Below the pieces are notes generated by a model. It searched no databases. It had not been told where the DNA came from and saw nothing but the letters and a program-made list of their open reading frames with translations. Shown one piece after another: positions 12,862 to 23,553 of a stretch of DNA of 64,000 nt (position 1 is its first letter; the number at the start of each line of letters is the position of its first letter). The translations under genes and the position numbers were made by a program. The stretch is from Bursaphelenchus xylophilus (taxonomy: Eukaryota > Nematoda > Chromadorea > Rhabditida > Aphelenchoididae): contig CAJFCV020000004.1 in the NCBI GenBank assembly GCA_904066235.2, positions 5,952,001 to 6,016,000 on the forward strand. Reading direction: 5' to 3'.

Positions 12862-13796
12862 TTAGAAGGCGATCTCATAATTATCGTACATTTTCTGCTT
12901 GATCAGTCTCTTTTCCTCCACTTCTTCGAAAGATCTGGCGTCACAAACGTAGATAAACACCCGCCAAACTACGAGCAGACAATACACCTCGAAGACGATT
13001 AATCCAATCTGAAAGTGATGATGACAACGACGAGGAAGGTGTTGCAAAACATGGTTGATAATCGTAAATAAATGACAGAAGCCTTGAAGGGATATTTGAG
13101 AAACGACCTTTTAAGGACCGACCTGCATCATGAAGGACGAGATCCGTCCGGAACTCATCGTATCTCGAGTGTTTGCGCTATCCAAAAAGTCGACAAACAG
13201 ATGAACCACCGCTGAAATTGTTTATGGAAGTGCTGAGGACGACTTACCAATAACAATCAGGACGAAACTCACGAAGAAATAGGGGATGAAAAGATGGAAT
13301 CTCTTCCTTCGCATCCCCAGAAACAGGGCTGCATAGCTTAGAAGGGCTAGACCAAAGGCCAGGAAGAAACCTGACGATGAAATTTAATCAGGAACTTGGA
13401 ATTGGAAAGTTTGAAATAACAAATTGTTATGTAGTAAATAAAGACTTACCAAATTCAATAAGAGGGGCTATATCTGTGCTGAGAGATGCTGCCAGCAAAG
13501 ACCCAAAGATGAAAATCTTGGTAAAGATCAGACTCTTGGCCAAGTCAATTACATGCACCAACCCACAGCAAGTGTAATACGCTTCATCATTCTCCTAATC
13601 GAATCAAAACTTTTTGTCATCTTTTTTCTTGTTTGATATAAGCGTAAAAAAGGAATCGAAACATAATAATGTAAACACTTTTCAACGCCTTTAGAATAAT
13701 CGAATCCGAAAGTTTTGTTACCTGAAAGATGGGACTGGAGATGGGGTGAGAAGTGGAGGGAGTTTGTTGACTTGTGGAGGTGGTTAGAATTGACAT
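12862..13796 (-). CDS. Four-TM LAPTM-like membrane protein
   Basis: Five exons (13796-13722, 13594-13450, 13370-13248, 13211-13123, 13008-12862) encode 192 residues. A Ser/Thr-rich N-terminus of 25 residues precedes YYTCCGLVHV and four hydrophobic segments, one near LAKSLIFTKIFIFGSLLAA, two in exon 3, and one in the last exon (IGLIVFEVYCLLVVW). The short tail ends in MYDNYEIAF, where YDNY-type motifs could serve as lysosomal sorting or PPxY-like signals. The layout resembles the nematode four-span family related to LAPTM4/5, a lysosomal transport or adaptor family; function here is unproven. Exon 4 ends at a non-consensus donor (CAG then GTCGGT), but its phase and the continuity of the membrane pattern support it. 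Confidence 0.65.
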
Positions 13797-14233
13797 AACT
13801 CCCAACGAACGCGTCAAACAAACGGCTACTTTGGCTCTTCACCTTACACGTCCATCAATGAAACGTCTTTTTTCGCGAGAACAAATAAAGGGTATAAAAG
13901 TAATTCCTTAAAATCACTCTCTTCGCCGTTGGAATAATCAATGTTGCGATTTCAGAGAAGGGTAGTAGTTTGTGGTCTCATCTGACCGTATTTTCGGTCA
14001 ATAAATGATCTAACGGTCTCATTTAGGATCCAACAGTATTATATTATTTGCCTAAAAAGAGTTACCTTCTAAATTTGCATGACTCTTTGCTACCTATCTC
14101 GAAATGATTATTCAAAATTCCCGCGAAATAAGCGCTCATTCCAAAAAAAGATAAATCATTAGCGTTTCCTGCCTGAGGGCAATGATCAAATAATTTTCTG
14201 GTTCTGATTTCTTTCAATTCAATTAAATTAATA
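13797..14233. other. Divergent intergenic, four-TM gene and RNase kappa
   Basis: This 437-bp gap is a shared upstream region for the minus-strand four-TM gene and the plus-strand RNase kappa gene. It includes an AP-2-like site, GCCTGAGGGC, at 14171-14180. No coding exon is supported; the minus frame at 14062-14298 is only the shadow of exon 1 of RNase kappa. Confidence 0.5.
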
Positions 14234-14546
14234 ATGGTTTTCGGTCCCAAATCTTCTGGATTCTGCGCCTTTATCTCCTTATGGGGTGTAATTTTCATGG
14301 TGAGATTACTGTACTTATTACCGTAATTTTTATTCTTAGGGAGTACTTGGATTGGCCTTTTACAATCAAGCAGTGGGTCTCTTGAGTAGCTTACCCGAGA
14401 GCGAGAATGAATTTAAGGACTTTGATCAGCTCAAAAAGATCGTGGAGGATAAATATTGGGAGAACGCACTCAAATGCTGGTATATCTGCGGATTCTACGG
14501 AGTTACTTTCGTTTTAAGTGCCATCAGATTAGCATTCTCCGTTTGA
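14234..14546 (+). CDS. rnk-1: Ribonuclease kappa / V-ATPase subunit f homolog
   Basis: Two exons (14234-14299, 14340-14546) encode 90 residues, the usual size of RNASEK (about 98). MVFGPKSSGFCAFISLWGVI matches the family N-terminus with its CGPKLA...LSAWGVI pattern. Two TM segments are evident, one beginning in exon 1 and continuing through VLGLAFYNQAVGL, and one around YICGFYGVTFVLSAIRL. The loop between them is acidic. RNASEK was first described as an endoribonuclease and later as the f subunit of the V-ATPase Vo sector; the second role fits the two-helix membrane layout. It is convergent with the PNP gene, whose stop lies 80 bp away. Confidence 0.85.
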
Positions 14547-14626
14547 ATTTACATTTTCACTTTTGCTCAATACATTTGGAATAAACTATATTGTACATAC
14601 AGAATACAGAAAAGAAGGGTCGGCTC

Positions 14627-15879
14627 TCAAAGGTCCGCAATAATCTGAGATACGAATTTGCAAGCCCGATCACTGGCAGCACGGGCCGTGTCCAGAACTT
14701 CTTGATGAGACACTTCCACCGAGTTATCCACATCCTGATTAGCGCTGTAAATAGGGAAATGTAAGAATTAGTACTGAAGACTTACATATTTGTAATCAAA
14801 GAGAATCCAAAGACTCTCATTCCACACTGCCTGGCTACCGTAACTTCGTGACAAGTAGACATTCCCAGAGCATCAGCCCCCACTACTTTGTACAATTTAA
14901 CTTCGGATGGGGTCTCATATTGGGGTCCAGCCGACATACAATATACTCCTTCATGAACCCGAATACCCTGTTCTTCGGCAATCTTCAACGCATTCTTCCT
15001 AAAAAACAATATTTAATGTATGTATATATTTAGCCTTACCTTAGTTTAAGATCATAAGCATCGTGAATAGAGACAAATCTGGGGCCAAACCTTGGATCAT
15101 TTAGACCAACCAAAGGGCCGAATCCACTCAATCCGGGCATGAAAATGTGATCTTTAATCACCATCAGATCCCCATAATGGAAGGCAGAATTAATGCCTCC
15201 GGCAGCATTTGAGACTAGCAGAGTCTTGCATCCAAGAATATGCATTATTCTGACAGGAACGGTACACTGAAAAAGATACATTTTATGGTTATATTGCACT
15301 TACCAGCGCCAGATTCATATCATGTTCGTATGGATGAAATCGGCCCTGAAGGCACATGACTTGCTTCCCGCAGAGCTCTCCAAAGACCAGATTTCCCTTG
15401 TGTCCGACAACTAAAATCATGGTATCAGCAAGGAATGACCAATTAGAATACTTGCTTAGTCACACCTACCACTTGGAATTGGAAATCCGGGGATCCTACT
15501 GTAGGGGATGATGGTGGGATTCTCGATCAGATCAGCCAGGTCTCCAAGCCCAGAGCCACAGATGATGCCGACTGTTGGATGGACCTCGAGATTCGCCAAC
15601 TTCTGAATCGTCATCGCCAATTCGTAGACATGATCGTAATTTTTAGGACTAAAAATGTTGATTTAAAAAGGATTGCTGTACTTCGGGACTCGAGGGGTAG
15701 TAACTTGTGGATTTCTCGGCGGACGACACATGGAGACTGGGAATCGACCGGCTGGTCGATAATAATGACAATCGAATCACATAACTTTCCAAAAGATAAA
15801 CTTACTCGAACTCGTGATGTATCCCCTCCTTCACTTTTTTCTCAATGATCCCATTAGTGGAGGCGATCTCAGCAGTCAT
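14627..15879 (-). CDS. Purine nucleoside phosphorylase
   Basis: Six exons (15879-15806, 15648-15470, 15410-15304, 15266-15040, 14998-14786, 14744-14627) encode 305 residues, close to the 289 of human PNP. It cleaves inosine and guanosine to the base plus ribose-1-phosphate in purine salvage. Phosphate and nucleoside-site motifs are all visible: GSGLGDLAD, GHKGNLVFG, SNAAGGIN, GPQYETPSE, STCHEV and GFSLITN. The catalytic His, Glu and Asn of the trimeric family are retained. The proline usual before the GHxG motif is replaced (PSVVGHKG). The ATG starts an acidic helix typical of the family N-terminus. Confidence 0.92.
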
Positions 15880-16324
15880 TCCTTCAGGTTGTAACAGCCG
15901 TCGACTGACCCCAACTGGAGACTGAAAAAGTTTGAATTGGAACCCGAATTTTTATGAACCTTCTCTGACGTTTCCCGCTCACGTGTCTCTTGTTGATCAC
16001 CATAACTAACCCACCCAATTACCCCCACTCAACTCGAATTAATCGTTGATGAAGTGATCGACCGACAATCGCCCAAGAAATTGTTTTTATCTCATCAGCT
16101 GATACGGAAACATACGACCTGATACGCGTCTCTTATATGGATGTAGATCTGAATGTTATGCAATAAACATTAATTGAAAAGAAAGATTAATTCGTCGACT
16201 GAACTGCAAATTTCGTCGATAGAAGATACTCCATCATCTTGTAGGGGGTATTACATCATAAATGTTGAGCTTTCTCGATAACAGTTCCGTCACAAACATC
16301 ATCATTGTGGCATGGACTACATAT

Positions 16325-16389
16325 TGACTAACAGTTTGTCAAACAGAAAATTATTTAACATAATGACTAACAGTTTGTCAAACAGAAAA
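16325..16389. repeat. 26-bp direct repeat with internal palindrome
   Basis: The 26-bp unit TGACTAACAGTTTGTCAAAC plus AGAAAA occurs at 16325-16350 and again, identical, at 16364-16389. Each unit carries the inverted motif GTTTGTCAAAC. The identity of the two units implies a recent duplication. The open frame through it is an artefact. Confidence 0.7.
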
Positions 16390-16612
16390 CTATTATTTTT
16401 AGTCATCTATTACTGGAACGTTCTTGTTTTCAACATTTATTGGGCCCAAAATAATAACCGAGTTTTGCAGGCAAAAAGGACAAACGGCAAAATTTGAATT
16501 TTCTGGGAAATTGTCATGGAACGTCGCGCGCGATTGTGACCTTCATTGACGACACGTTGTCAATTGGGAAAAACGACGATTGAGGAAAATAGAATCATTT
16601 TTCTGCAACCTT

Positions 16613-17190
16613 TCATTTGGGCAGATCGGGTATTGGCCCGATACTTATAGCCAATGCAGCAAAATTGTTTGACTAGCCAGCCAATGAGTAGCATAGCAAC
16701 CAAAAAAAATTCTGTTCGGCTAGCCAAAATGTGTCAGGACACCTTCTTTAGGTCACCAAGCTACCGACCTAGGTCGTGACCATGGTCAGGTTGGTTGTGA
16801 ACTGACCAAACTGGTGCGTCAGAGCCATCTGGATCAACTGGTAGGATCATTTTCAGAGTATATTGGACATTAATCGTGACCTAGGTTACGCCCGAGGTCA
16901 TGACTGAACTAGCTTTTTTCCCCGAATAACACGGATTTCACATGTTGAACAAACTTTTACCGCTTTTGGACGGCTTTTGATACAAGCTCACGAGCTAGGC
17001 AATAGGGTGTGACATTTTATACGGTGTTTTCACCGATTTTTTTCTTCAAAAAGAGGGTCTCCACGGTCGAGGGGCCTCTTCGGATTCCTCGCGAAAATGA
17101 AAAAAAAGGGCCTCTTCGACTTTTTTTAGGGGGCTTCTTCGGCCAAAGGGTCTCCTAGGTCAGGGGGGCTCTTCGGGTTCAATCTTGTCT
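16613..17190 (-). repeat. Dispersed repeat, copy B (inverted to 1211-1480)
   Basis: The minus strand matches copy A in two collinear blocks: 17190-17124 with 1211-1277, and 16740-16613 with 1377-1473. Copy B is longer because it carries about 380 extra bp between the blocks, including palindromes GACCTAGGTC (16766-16775) and TGACCATGGTCA (16777-16788). No transposase is encoded. Confidence 0.6.
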
Positions 17191-17336
17191 TGACCTCTGC
17201 ACGTTGCAGGACAAAAAATTTGATACGGGAGAAACTCGTGGTCGAGCGTACAAATTTGGAAGTTTGTATTTCTTACATCCATTTAAACAAAAAGTTTATA
17301 CGATTTTCTTTCTTTCCAATCGACTGTAAATCCAAA

Positions 17337-18862
17337 TTATAATTTGGCAGACGCCTCATCCCCAATCAACAGCATTTGCTTTCCTTTCCGTCCATCTAGA
17401 TGATCTCGAAGAGCCTGCTTGAAATCAGAAAGAGGATGAATCTTGGCTGGTGGGGGAGTCAGTTGCCCAGACAGAATCAAATCCTACAATAATGCTGACG
17501 TCAATAATTCTTTCTTTCTTACCTGGAGCTCATTAAACATGTTTTTGACCTTTTTTTCATTCTTGGGATTAGTAACGAAGCTGGTAACGGCAACTCCAAC
17601 TGCCTTCAGATCGTTGAATAGGAGAGAAGAAGTCGAGAATTCAGACGGTTTCATGCTCATGCCACCTAAATTTTTATTTCCGTCTATTTCTTTACTTTAC
17701 CGTATGTTACACATGTTCTACCGTAACCCAGGACAGCAGAAATGGCCAAGGCACTCCGTCCTCCGACTCCATTGCAGGCCAATTTTATTGGTCGATCCAA
17801 GGACTTCACAAACTTCCGGCCATCGTTTTTAAACTCTTCCTCCGTAAAAACAAAATCAGCGCCTAAGGCGATTAATTCTTTCTTCAGTTCTTCCACATTC
17901 GGCCGTTCTCTGACAATATTTACTGTTTTCAAACCAAAGGCTAAATAAAAACCGATGAAAAAACAGGGAGTTCATAAGGTCACGCCAATTCTATCCACGT
18001 ACCTTTGGCTTGTTGTATTACACACCTTCCAACGGCGGAATTAGCCGAGTTTTGGATGACATAATCCCCTGGGGCCAAGTCTTCGTATTCCTTGAGCATG
18101 ATATAAGCAGTAGGAGGGTTGATTTTTAACGTGGCCGCAGAGACCAGATCAACGTTGGGATGGATGACTTGCAATCCATCTTGGAAAGAAACGCCAAATT
18201 CAGTCCAGGTAGATGTCACTGGAGCTCCCCCGATCACCTTATCTCCAACTTTTAGTCCGTCCACACCAGACCCCACCTAAAACAATACAAAATAATCCGT
18301 AAACAGTCTCAAAAACACGGCTTTGTGTACTGACATTATCTCTAACGACGTCTCCTTACCTTGACGATCTTCCCGACGCCTTCAGAACCAGCGATTTGAG
18401 GGTATTCATTCTTGAGGACATAGGCCCCTTGGATCCGATTGATATCCAGAGGGTTGACTGGAGCCATGAGCCATCTTATCAGGACCTGTGTTGGTTCAAG
18501 TTTTGTATTTACATTTATTGTGTCCAATTGGAGAACCTTAAAATGTTATTTATTAAAAATTTTAATTTTAGGCGCCATATTTTTAATGAAAAGCAAAAGG
18601 CAGCCGTTTTAGGATTTGAAATGCACTGTGGAAACATAAAAAACAAATTTGGAGCTATAAATAACCTCAAAAGGCAAGTTCTTCACCTTTTCGGGAAGCT
18701 TTCGGACAGATTGATTCAAAAATCAATATATTTGTGATTTTTTTGTCACAACAGAAAGATTGCTCTGAATTTTAGTTTTTGCAATATTTTTTTGGCGAAG
18801 GATAAACTTGCCCTTAAGGGATCTCCAGCCTTGTGATAGCGTATAGCCTTGCTTGCAATCAT
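17337..18862 (-). CDS. Mitochondrial trans-2-enoyl-CoA reductase (MECR)
   Basis: Six exons (18862-18812, 18536-18360, 18276-18003, 17940-17701, 17665-17523, 17483-17337) encode 343 residues. This NADPH-dependent MDR enzyme performs the last reduction of mitochondrial fatty-acid synthesis, which feeds lipoate formation. Family blocks are in order: APVNPLDINRIQGAY, PQIAGSEGVGKIVKVGSG, GDKVIGG, NPPTAYIMLKEYEDL, GDYVIQNSANSAVG, NIVRERPN, NGVGG and YGGMSMKP. The first intron uses a GC donor (AGG then GCAAGT). Exon 1 is only 17 residues, and no strong mitochondrial presequence is visible, so a longer upstream start is possible. Confidence 0.88.
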
Positions 18863-19701
18863 CTTTTGGAAAATGTTTTTAAGAGGAGCAAAAGGGAACC
18901 GATCTTATAACAAGGCACAGTTTGTGTAGTTATTTGTTCAATCAGTGTTGTAGTGATGCAATGTTGTTTGTCTGTGGTATAATTATTGCGTGTTGAACAC
19001 ATATGCCGTAGGATATAAGGATGGTGACATACGCATCAAATTGGGTGTCATGGCTTTCCTGTCTGAGAAGAGAAAAAAAGAAAAAAATCTCCACAGGGAG
19101 AGAGCAGAAATTTGCGCAATGTTACACAATTTGAGAATTACGCATTTCTTGTCTAGAGGCCTAACAGACAAGAAATCGCGGTTTCTGGCCACGACACCCG
19201 ATTTGATGCGTATGTCCCCATCCTTATAATGAACAGGAATCATGACCAAAGGAAATTACTCATAAACATATTACACCAAGAATGAAGAACGTGCAGATCA
19301 AGATGGACGAGAACAGAGATCAAAGAACCATCAGCACATGAGCGGGCTTTACAATGCGAGAACTGATAACAGATCTAACTCAAGAAGGAGAAGGTCATTG
19401 CAGCGAGGTCGGGCCTGCGATAAATAACTTTTATACAAGGTCTATTTATTTTTGGGCTGCTCTTGTTTGGGCTTTTATCTCCATTTTCATAAAAATTTTC
19501 TGAGGTTTGCTTCTCGAACACGTATATCAACATGCTTCTGAGGTTATTGGGAAACGTGGGGCCTCCTTTTATCTAGTGCAAGTTCGGAGCATACGGTTTT
19601 GTTGTAAATATTTGCCGTTGGTCCCATTTATCGATATAAAGGCTACCTGATGTGTTATTTTCCCTGTTATCCTAAAGCTTTTCCCCAGGTCTATTCGAAT
19701 C
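18863..19701. other. Divergent intergenic, MECR and IDH
   Basis: This 839-bp region lies between the MECR start (minus) and the IDH start (plus) and probably holds both promoters. It contains a MITE-like element at 19014-19229. No coding exon is seen elsewhere in it. Confidence 0.5.
19014..19229. mobile_element. MITE-like element with ~40-bp terminal inverted repeats
   Basis: The left end (TATAAGGATGGTGACATACG, continuing to about 19056) pairs with the reverse complement of the right end, ending in CCATCCTTATAA at about 19229. About 36 of 39 terminal bases match, with a further weaker TTTC-TTGTCTG match inward. TA at both borders is compatible with a Tc1/mariner-type TA target. There is no transposase, so it is non-autonomous and about 216 bp long. 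Confidence 0.75.
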
Positions 19702-21689
19702 ATGGTCAAGATCCAAGGAGGAGATGTGGTGGAGATGCAAGGAGACGAGATGACCAGGATCATCTGGGATCTCATCAAGGAGAAGCTGATTAATCCCTAC
19801 GTTGACTTGAAGATTCATTACTTTGACTTGGGAATTGAGAATCGGGATAAGACTGATGATCAGGGTAAGGATAACTTCATTTATACTCTGGAGCTACGAT
19901 CTATTCATTTCCCAATTCATTGCAGTCACGATCGATGCTGCTGAGGCAACAAAGAAGTACAATGTGGCCGTCAAGTGTGCCACCATCACGCCTGATGAGG
20001 CCAGAGTAGAAGAATTCAAGTTGAAGAAGATGTGGAAGAGTCCCAACGGAACCATCAGGAACATCCTGGGAGGTACAGTTTTCAGAGAGCCCATCATTGT
20101 GAAGAACGTCCCTCGTCTAGTCTCCGGATGGATCAAGCCGATTATCATTGGTCGTCATGCTCATGCTGATCAGGTATGGATGATATAATATAAATGGATG
20201 ACACACGTCAATCAAGCACATTTCCTGACCCGGAAAATATTTTAAACGTCAAGGTTGTTTCTGACAAGAAAAGCACTTCTATGGGGTCGGGAGGTCGGCA
20301 CATATATCAAAAAATCCGCGAAATTATGCTGATTTAGAATATGTATTGTACTTCGGGAAAGAGCGGTGTGGCCCAGCGGTTTTGTTGTAGGATGTAGTGT
20401 TGATTACTTTGCAAAATACCAAGGTAGTCACAACAATTTCTGAAAGTTTTAGCTCGCGCTTTTCGGATGCAGCCGAGATGGAGCGGAATGCGGAGTGCGG
20501 TAAGAGATAAAAAAATTTTGTTGGCCGTATATTTGATAATTCTTTCCGAAAATTATACTTACCGATAACGCTGATGTCCAACCGTCCTAGTACAACGGTT
20601 GATTATGCAAAATTTCCGCAGTTCTGAAATCATCGTTTCTTGTAGATGTTCTAGCCAAAAGAAAAACAGCCAAAGCTTTATCTCAAAAATTAAATTTGTG
20701 ACGAAACGCCACCTCGATAAAATCTTGGTCAGGAAATAGCTTCAACTACGCTGGATTGACGTGTGGTACCTGTTTTTAGTACAAAGCTACTGACTTTGTT
20801 GTCCCTGGAGCTGGTACAGTTGAGCTGGTATATACTCCGGCAGCCGGCGGAGAAAATATTTCCTACCAAGTGCACAAATACACAGGACCAGGGGTCACTC
20901 TGGCGATGTATAATACCGATGAGAGCATCAGAGACTTTGCAGTTGCGAGTTTGGAATACGCCCTTCAGAGGAAGTACCCTCTTTATATGAGGTATGCAAA
21001 GACCAATCGTAAATAGATTATGTTTTCCTTTAGCACTAAGAACACGATCCTCAAGAAGTATGATGGCCGTTTCAAGGACATCTTCCAGGAGATCTACGAA
21101 AGGGATTATAAGAAGAAATACGAAGCTGCCGGCATCTGGTATGAGCATCGACTTATCGATGACATGGTAGCCCAAGCTATGAAGTCTGAGGGAGGATTTG
21201 TGTGGGCCTGCAAGAACTATGATGGAGATGTCCAATCGGATTCAGTCGCCCAAGGATACGGATCACTGGGTCTGATGACTTCTGTCCTCATCTGTCCTGA
21301 CGGAAAGACCGTCGAGGCTGAAGCTGCTCATGGCACTGTTACCAGGCATTACAGAGTCCATCAAAAAGGTGGAGAGACTTCTACTAACCCAATTGGTAAG
21401 TTACGATTATTTTACCATAGATTACGTGCCCTTTTAAGCTTCTATTTTCGCGTGGACTCGCGGCTTATCTCATCGGGCCAAGCTGGACAACAACAAGGAA
21501 TTGGCCGTGTTTGCCCAGAATCTGGAGCAAGTGTGTGTAGAGACCATCGAGCAGGGCTTCATGACCAAGGATCTGGCCATCTGTGTCAAGGGGACCACCA
21601 AAGTGGACCGCAAGGACTACTTGAACACATTCGAATTCCTCGACAAATTGGCCGAGAACTTGGCTAAGAAACAAAACTCTAAATTGTAA
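19702..21689 (+). CDS. NADP-dependent isocitrate dehydrogenase, cytosolic/peroxisomal type
   Basis: Five exons (19702-19864, 19926-20173, 20780-20991, 21034-21395, 21439-21689) encode 411 residues, matching human IDH1 (414). It converts isocitrate to 2-oxoglutarate with NADPH production. [29 protein letters not shown] (with the substrate arginine), [15 protein letters not shown] and [12 protein letters not shown] are all family signatures. It lacks a mitochondrial presequence and ends in SKL, a canonical PTS1, so cytosol and peroxisome are expected. The second intron is unusually long (606 nt) and contains a CTAGCCAA-type repeat fragment near 20651. Confidence 0.95.
20651..20679 (+). repeat. 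CTAGCCAA...ACAGCCAAAG repeat fragment
   Basis: CTAGCCAAAAGAAAAACAGC followed by CAAAG closely matches 33470-33500 in the intron of the gene at 32590-34258, and partly 58692-58712. All three lie inside introns. They may be ends of the same dispersed family as copies A and B. Confidence 0.5.
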
Positions 21690-21720
21690 TCTGGTCGCTT
21701 TTATAGTCCTAACAATGATT

Positions 21721-22355
21721 TTACAACTCGATGTTCTGTGGTTTGTTGTAATTGTCGACTAGTATTTGAAGAGCGTCGTCCAAGTCGGCGATATTGACCT
21801 TGATAATGTCCAATGTTTTTAGGAACTTTTCCTTTTTCTCTTCGTTCTCAACTTTTGATTCCACGAATTCCCTGACCTTAACTTCATACTCTTCCAAAGA
21901 GTCCAACTGAACTCCTTCCAGCACTTGGTCTATCTAAAATTCTTGTTTATTTTACCTTCACGTATAATTTTTACCTTTTCTAATTCTTCCTTTTCCATTT
22001 CGGCGTCTGCAAAATACTCTTGAAGGTACTGTAATCGGCTTGATTTATCGTTCATTTTGGAATTAATCAGGGTCTTCAGGGTAGACAAACTAATCTTCTG
22101 AAATCAATCATCATCAGGCGTTTCTTGGAATGTTCTTTACAAAAGTTGAATCAATCGACCTTTGACTTTTACAATTGACTCCAATATGAATGGACTTACT
22201 TGCTCATCTACTTTGAGAATGTTCTGGTTGAATTCTTGGATTAGTTGGTCGACACTGAGAGTGGTCATCTGGGTGTATAAGTAGAAGGCAAAGAAGGTCA
22301 TCAAAGACAACATCCATACTGTAAAGAAGACTTTAAGACTGACAGCAAGGGCCAT
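21721..22355 (-). CDS. Uncharacterised signal-anchor coiled-coil protein
   Basis: Three exons (22355-22200, 22097-21975, 21933-21721) give 163 residues. A hydrophobic N-terminus (LKVFFTVWMLSLMTFFAFYL, residues 7-26) is followed by a charged, heptad-like helical region rich in Glu and Lys to the end. I do not recognise a family. The layout suggests a membrane-anchored coiled-coil. It starts 128 bp downstream of the preceding same-strand gene (22484-23553), a spacing typical of nematode operons, so the two are probably co-transcribed. Its 3' end converges on the IDH gene, leaving only 31 bp. Confidence 0.65.
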
Positions 22356-22483
22356 GATGACCAGAAAAAGCTTTTTGCTTTTAATTCTCTGATTCCGAAA
22401 CTCTTACAACAAATCCAGAAACTCGTGGAATCTCCGCACCTGAGCAAATTCGAAGTTTATATGGGAAAACAAATAAAATTGTG

Positions 22484-23553
22484 TTATTCGGTCTGTTCGT
22501 GACAGACTTCGGAAAAAGCCGGTGCCCTGAGGACACGTTTGATCATGTTTTTGAGGAGGTAATAGCGAGGCATGATAGGGTAATATCTGCTGTCTTGATA
22601 GGCCTCCGTGAGTTCTCTGACCACTGACCGAAGATTTTGATACTTTCTGATTAATTTGTAGAGCTCGGTGTACAACCGGTCGCATTCCCGCCTCAGGTCA
22701 TCCGTAGACATGGCTGAAGAATAAATTGTGAAATCATGACCTATCAAATTTTATGACATGTCTCTGGCATGGACTGTGTTCAATATAATTCTAAGTCCTG
22801 GGTGCCAATCTGATGCCCGGATTCCGCGGACCCATAAATATCCCGAATCTTATTTGTTTTGGTCATGTTAACAGTGGAAGGCGGGCATAAATAAAAAATT
22901 ATTGACGCCGGACCCCTCACCCCCTCCTCCCGAATATCCTTACCACGAATGTTCTCGTAAAAACTCTGGTCCTTTGTCTTCTCCGCAATATTGATGGTGG
23001 TCCCCAGCAGACTCGCTATCCCGCCTGATTTTACCACATTCGACTTTTCATCCAGCAGGGTCATCACTCTGCAGTCGTTCATTTATATCCATGTTATTAG
23101 ACCTACCGTAAGACATAAGAATTGGGCGTTTCGGACACTTCGTGAGGGGGCACGTCGATCAGTTGCCAGTATTGTTTCTCCAGTAATACAACCTTAAACA
23201 AACACAATTAATTCATGTTATATTATAGTATTTAATATCTTATCATGATTTGTGAATAACAACAACTCACTTCATGTACCATATGTTGCATGTGCGTATA
23301 TCTAAGGAAGATGTTGTGGTCTTTGGCCTCTGAATAGTCATCTTGCATCTTCTTCAATGCATTCTTAATGCGTCTGTACGGCTCCAGAAGCTTGGCACGC
23401 GTACGGTATTGTTTGTAGACAGTGGCCACCAATCCATCTCTGCTGGAACCTGAAACCGGTCATCTGGAGAGCCCTTGACTTACTGGCCGGAGACGAGACT
23501 GGTGTTCCTGGACCCACATTATCCTTGGCTAGTGAGAAAAGTACATTGAACAT
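22484..23553 (-). CDS. Uncharacterised conserved-looking helical protein
   Basis: Five exons (23553-23484, 23449-23271, 23192-23107, 23068-22944, 22713-22484) give 229 residues. No signal peptide or TM segment is evident. Helical charged stretches such as YRRIKNALKKMQDDYSEAKD and LRRECDRLYTELYKLIRKYQ alternate with YQDSRYYPIMPRYYLLKN. The last exon (75 codons) contains an in-frame ATG and could be a separate small gene, but phase continuity (CGT G then CC ATG) favours one gene. The function is unknown. It is the likely first gene of an operon with 21721-22355. Confidence 0.6.

Larger units (their letters stand above)
15880..17336. other. Intergenic with repeats upstream of PNP
   Basis: This interval has no coding exon. 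It contains a 26-bp perfect direct repeat (16325-16350 and 16364-16389) and the longer copy B of a dispersed repeat at 16613-17190. Confidence 0.5.

Noticed and set aside
22484..22711. Separate 75-residue gene starting at an internal ATG
   Set aside because: The preceding exon joins it in phase across a good donor and acceptor, so one five-exon gene is simpler.
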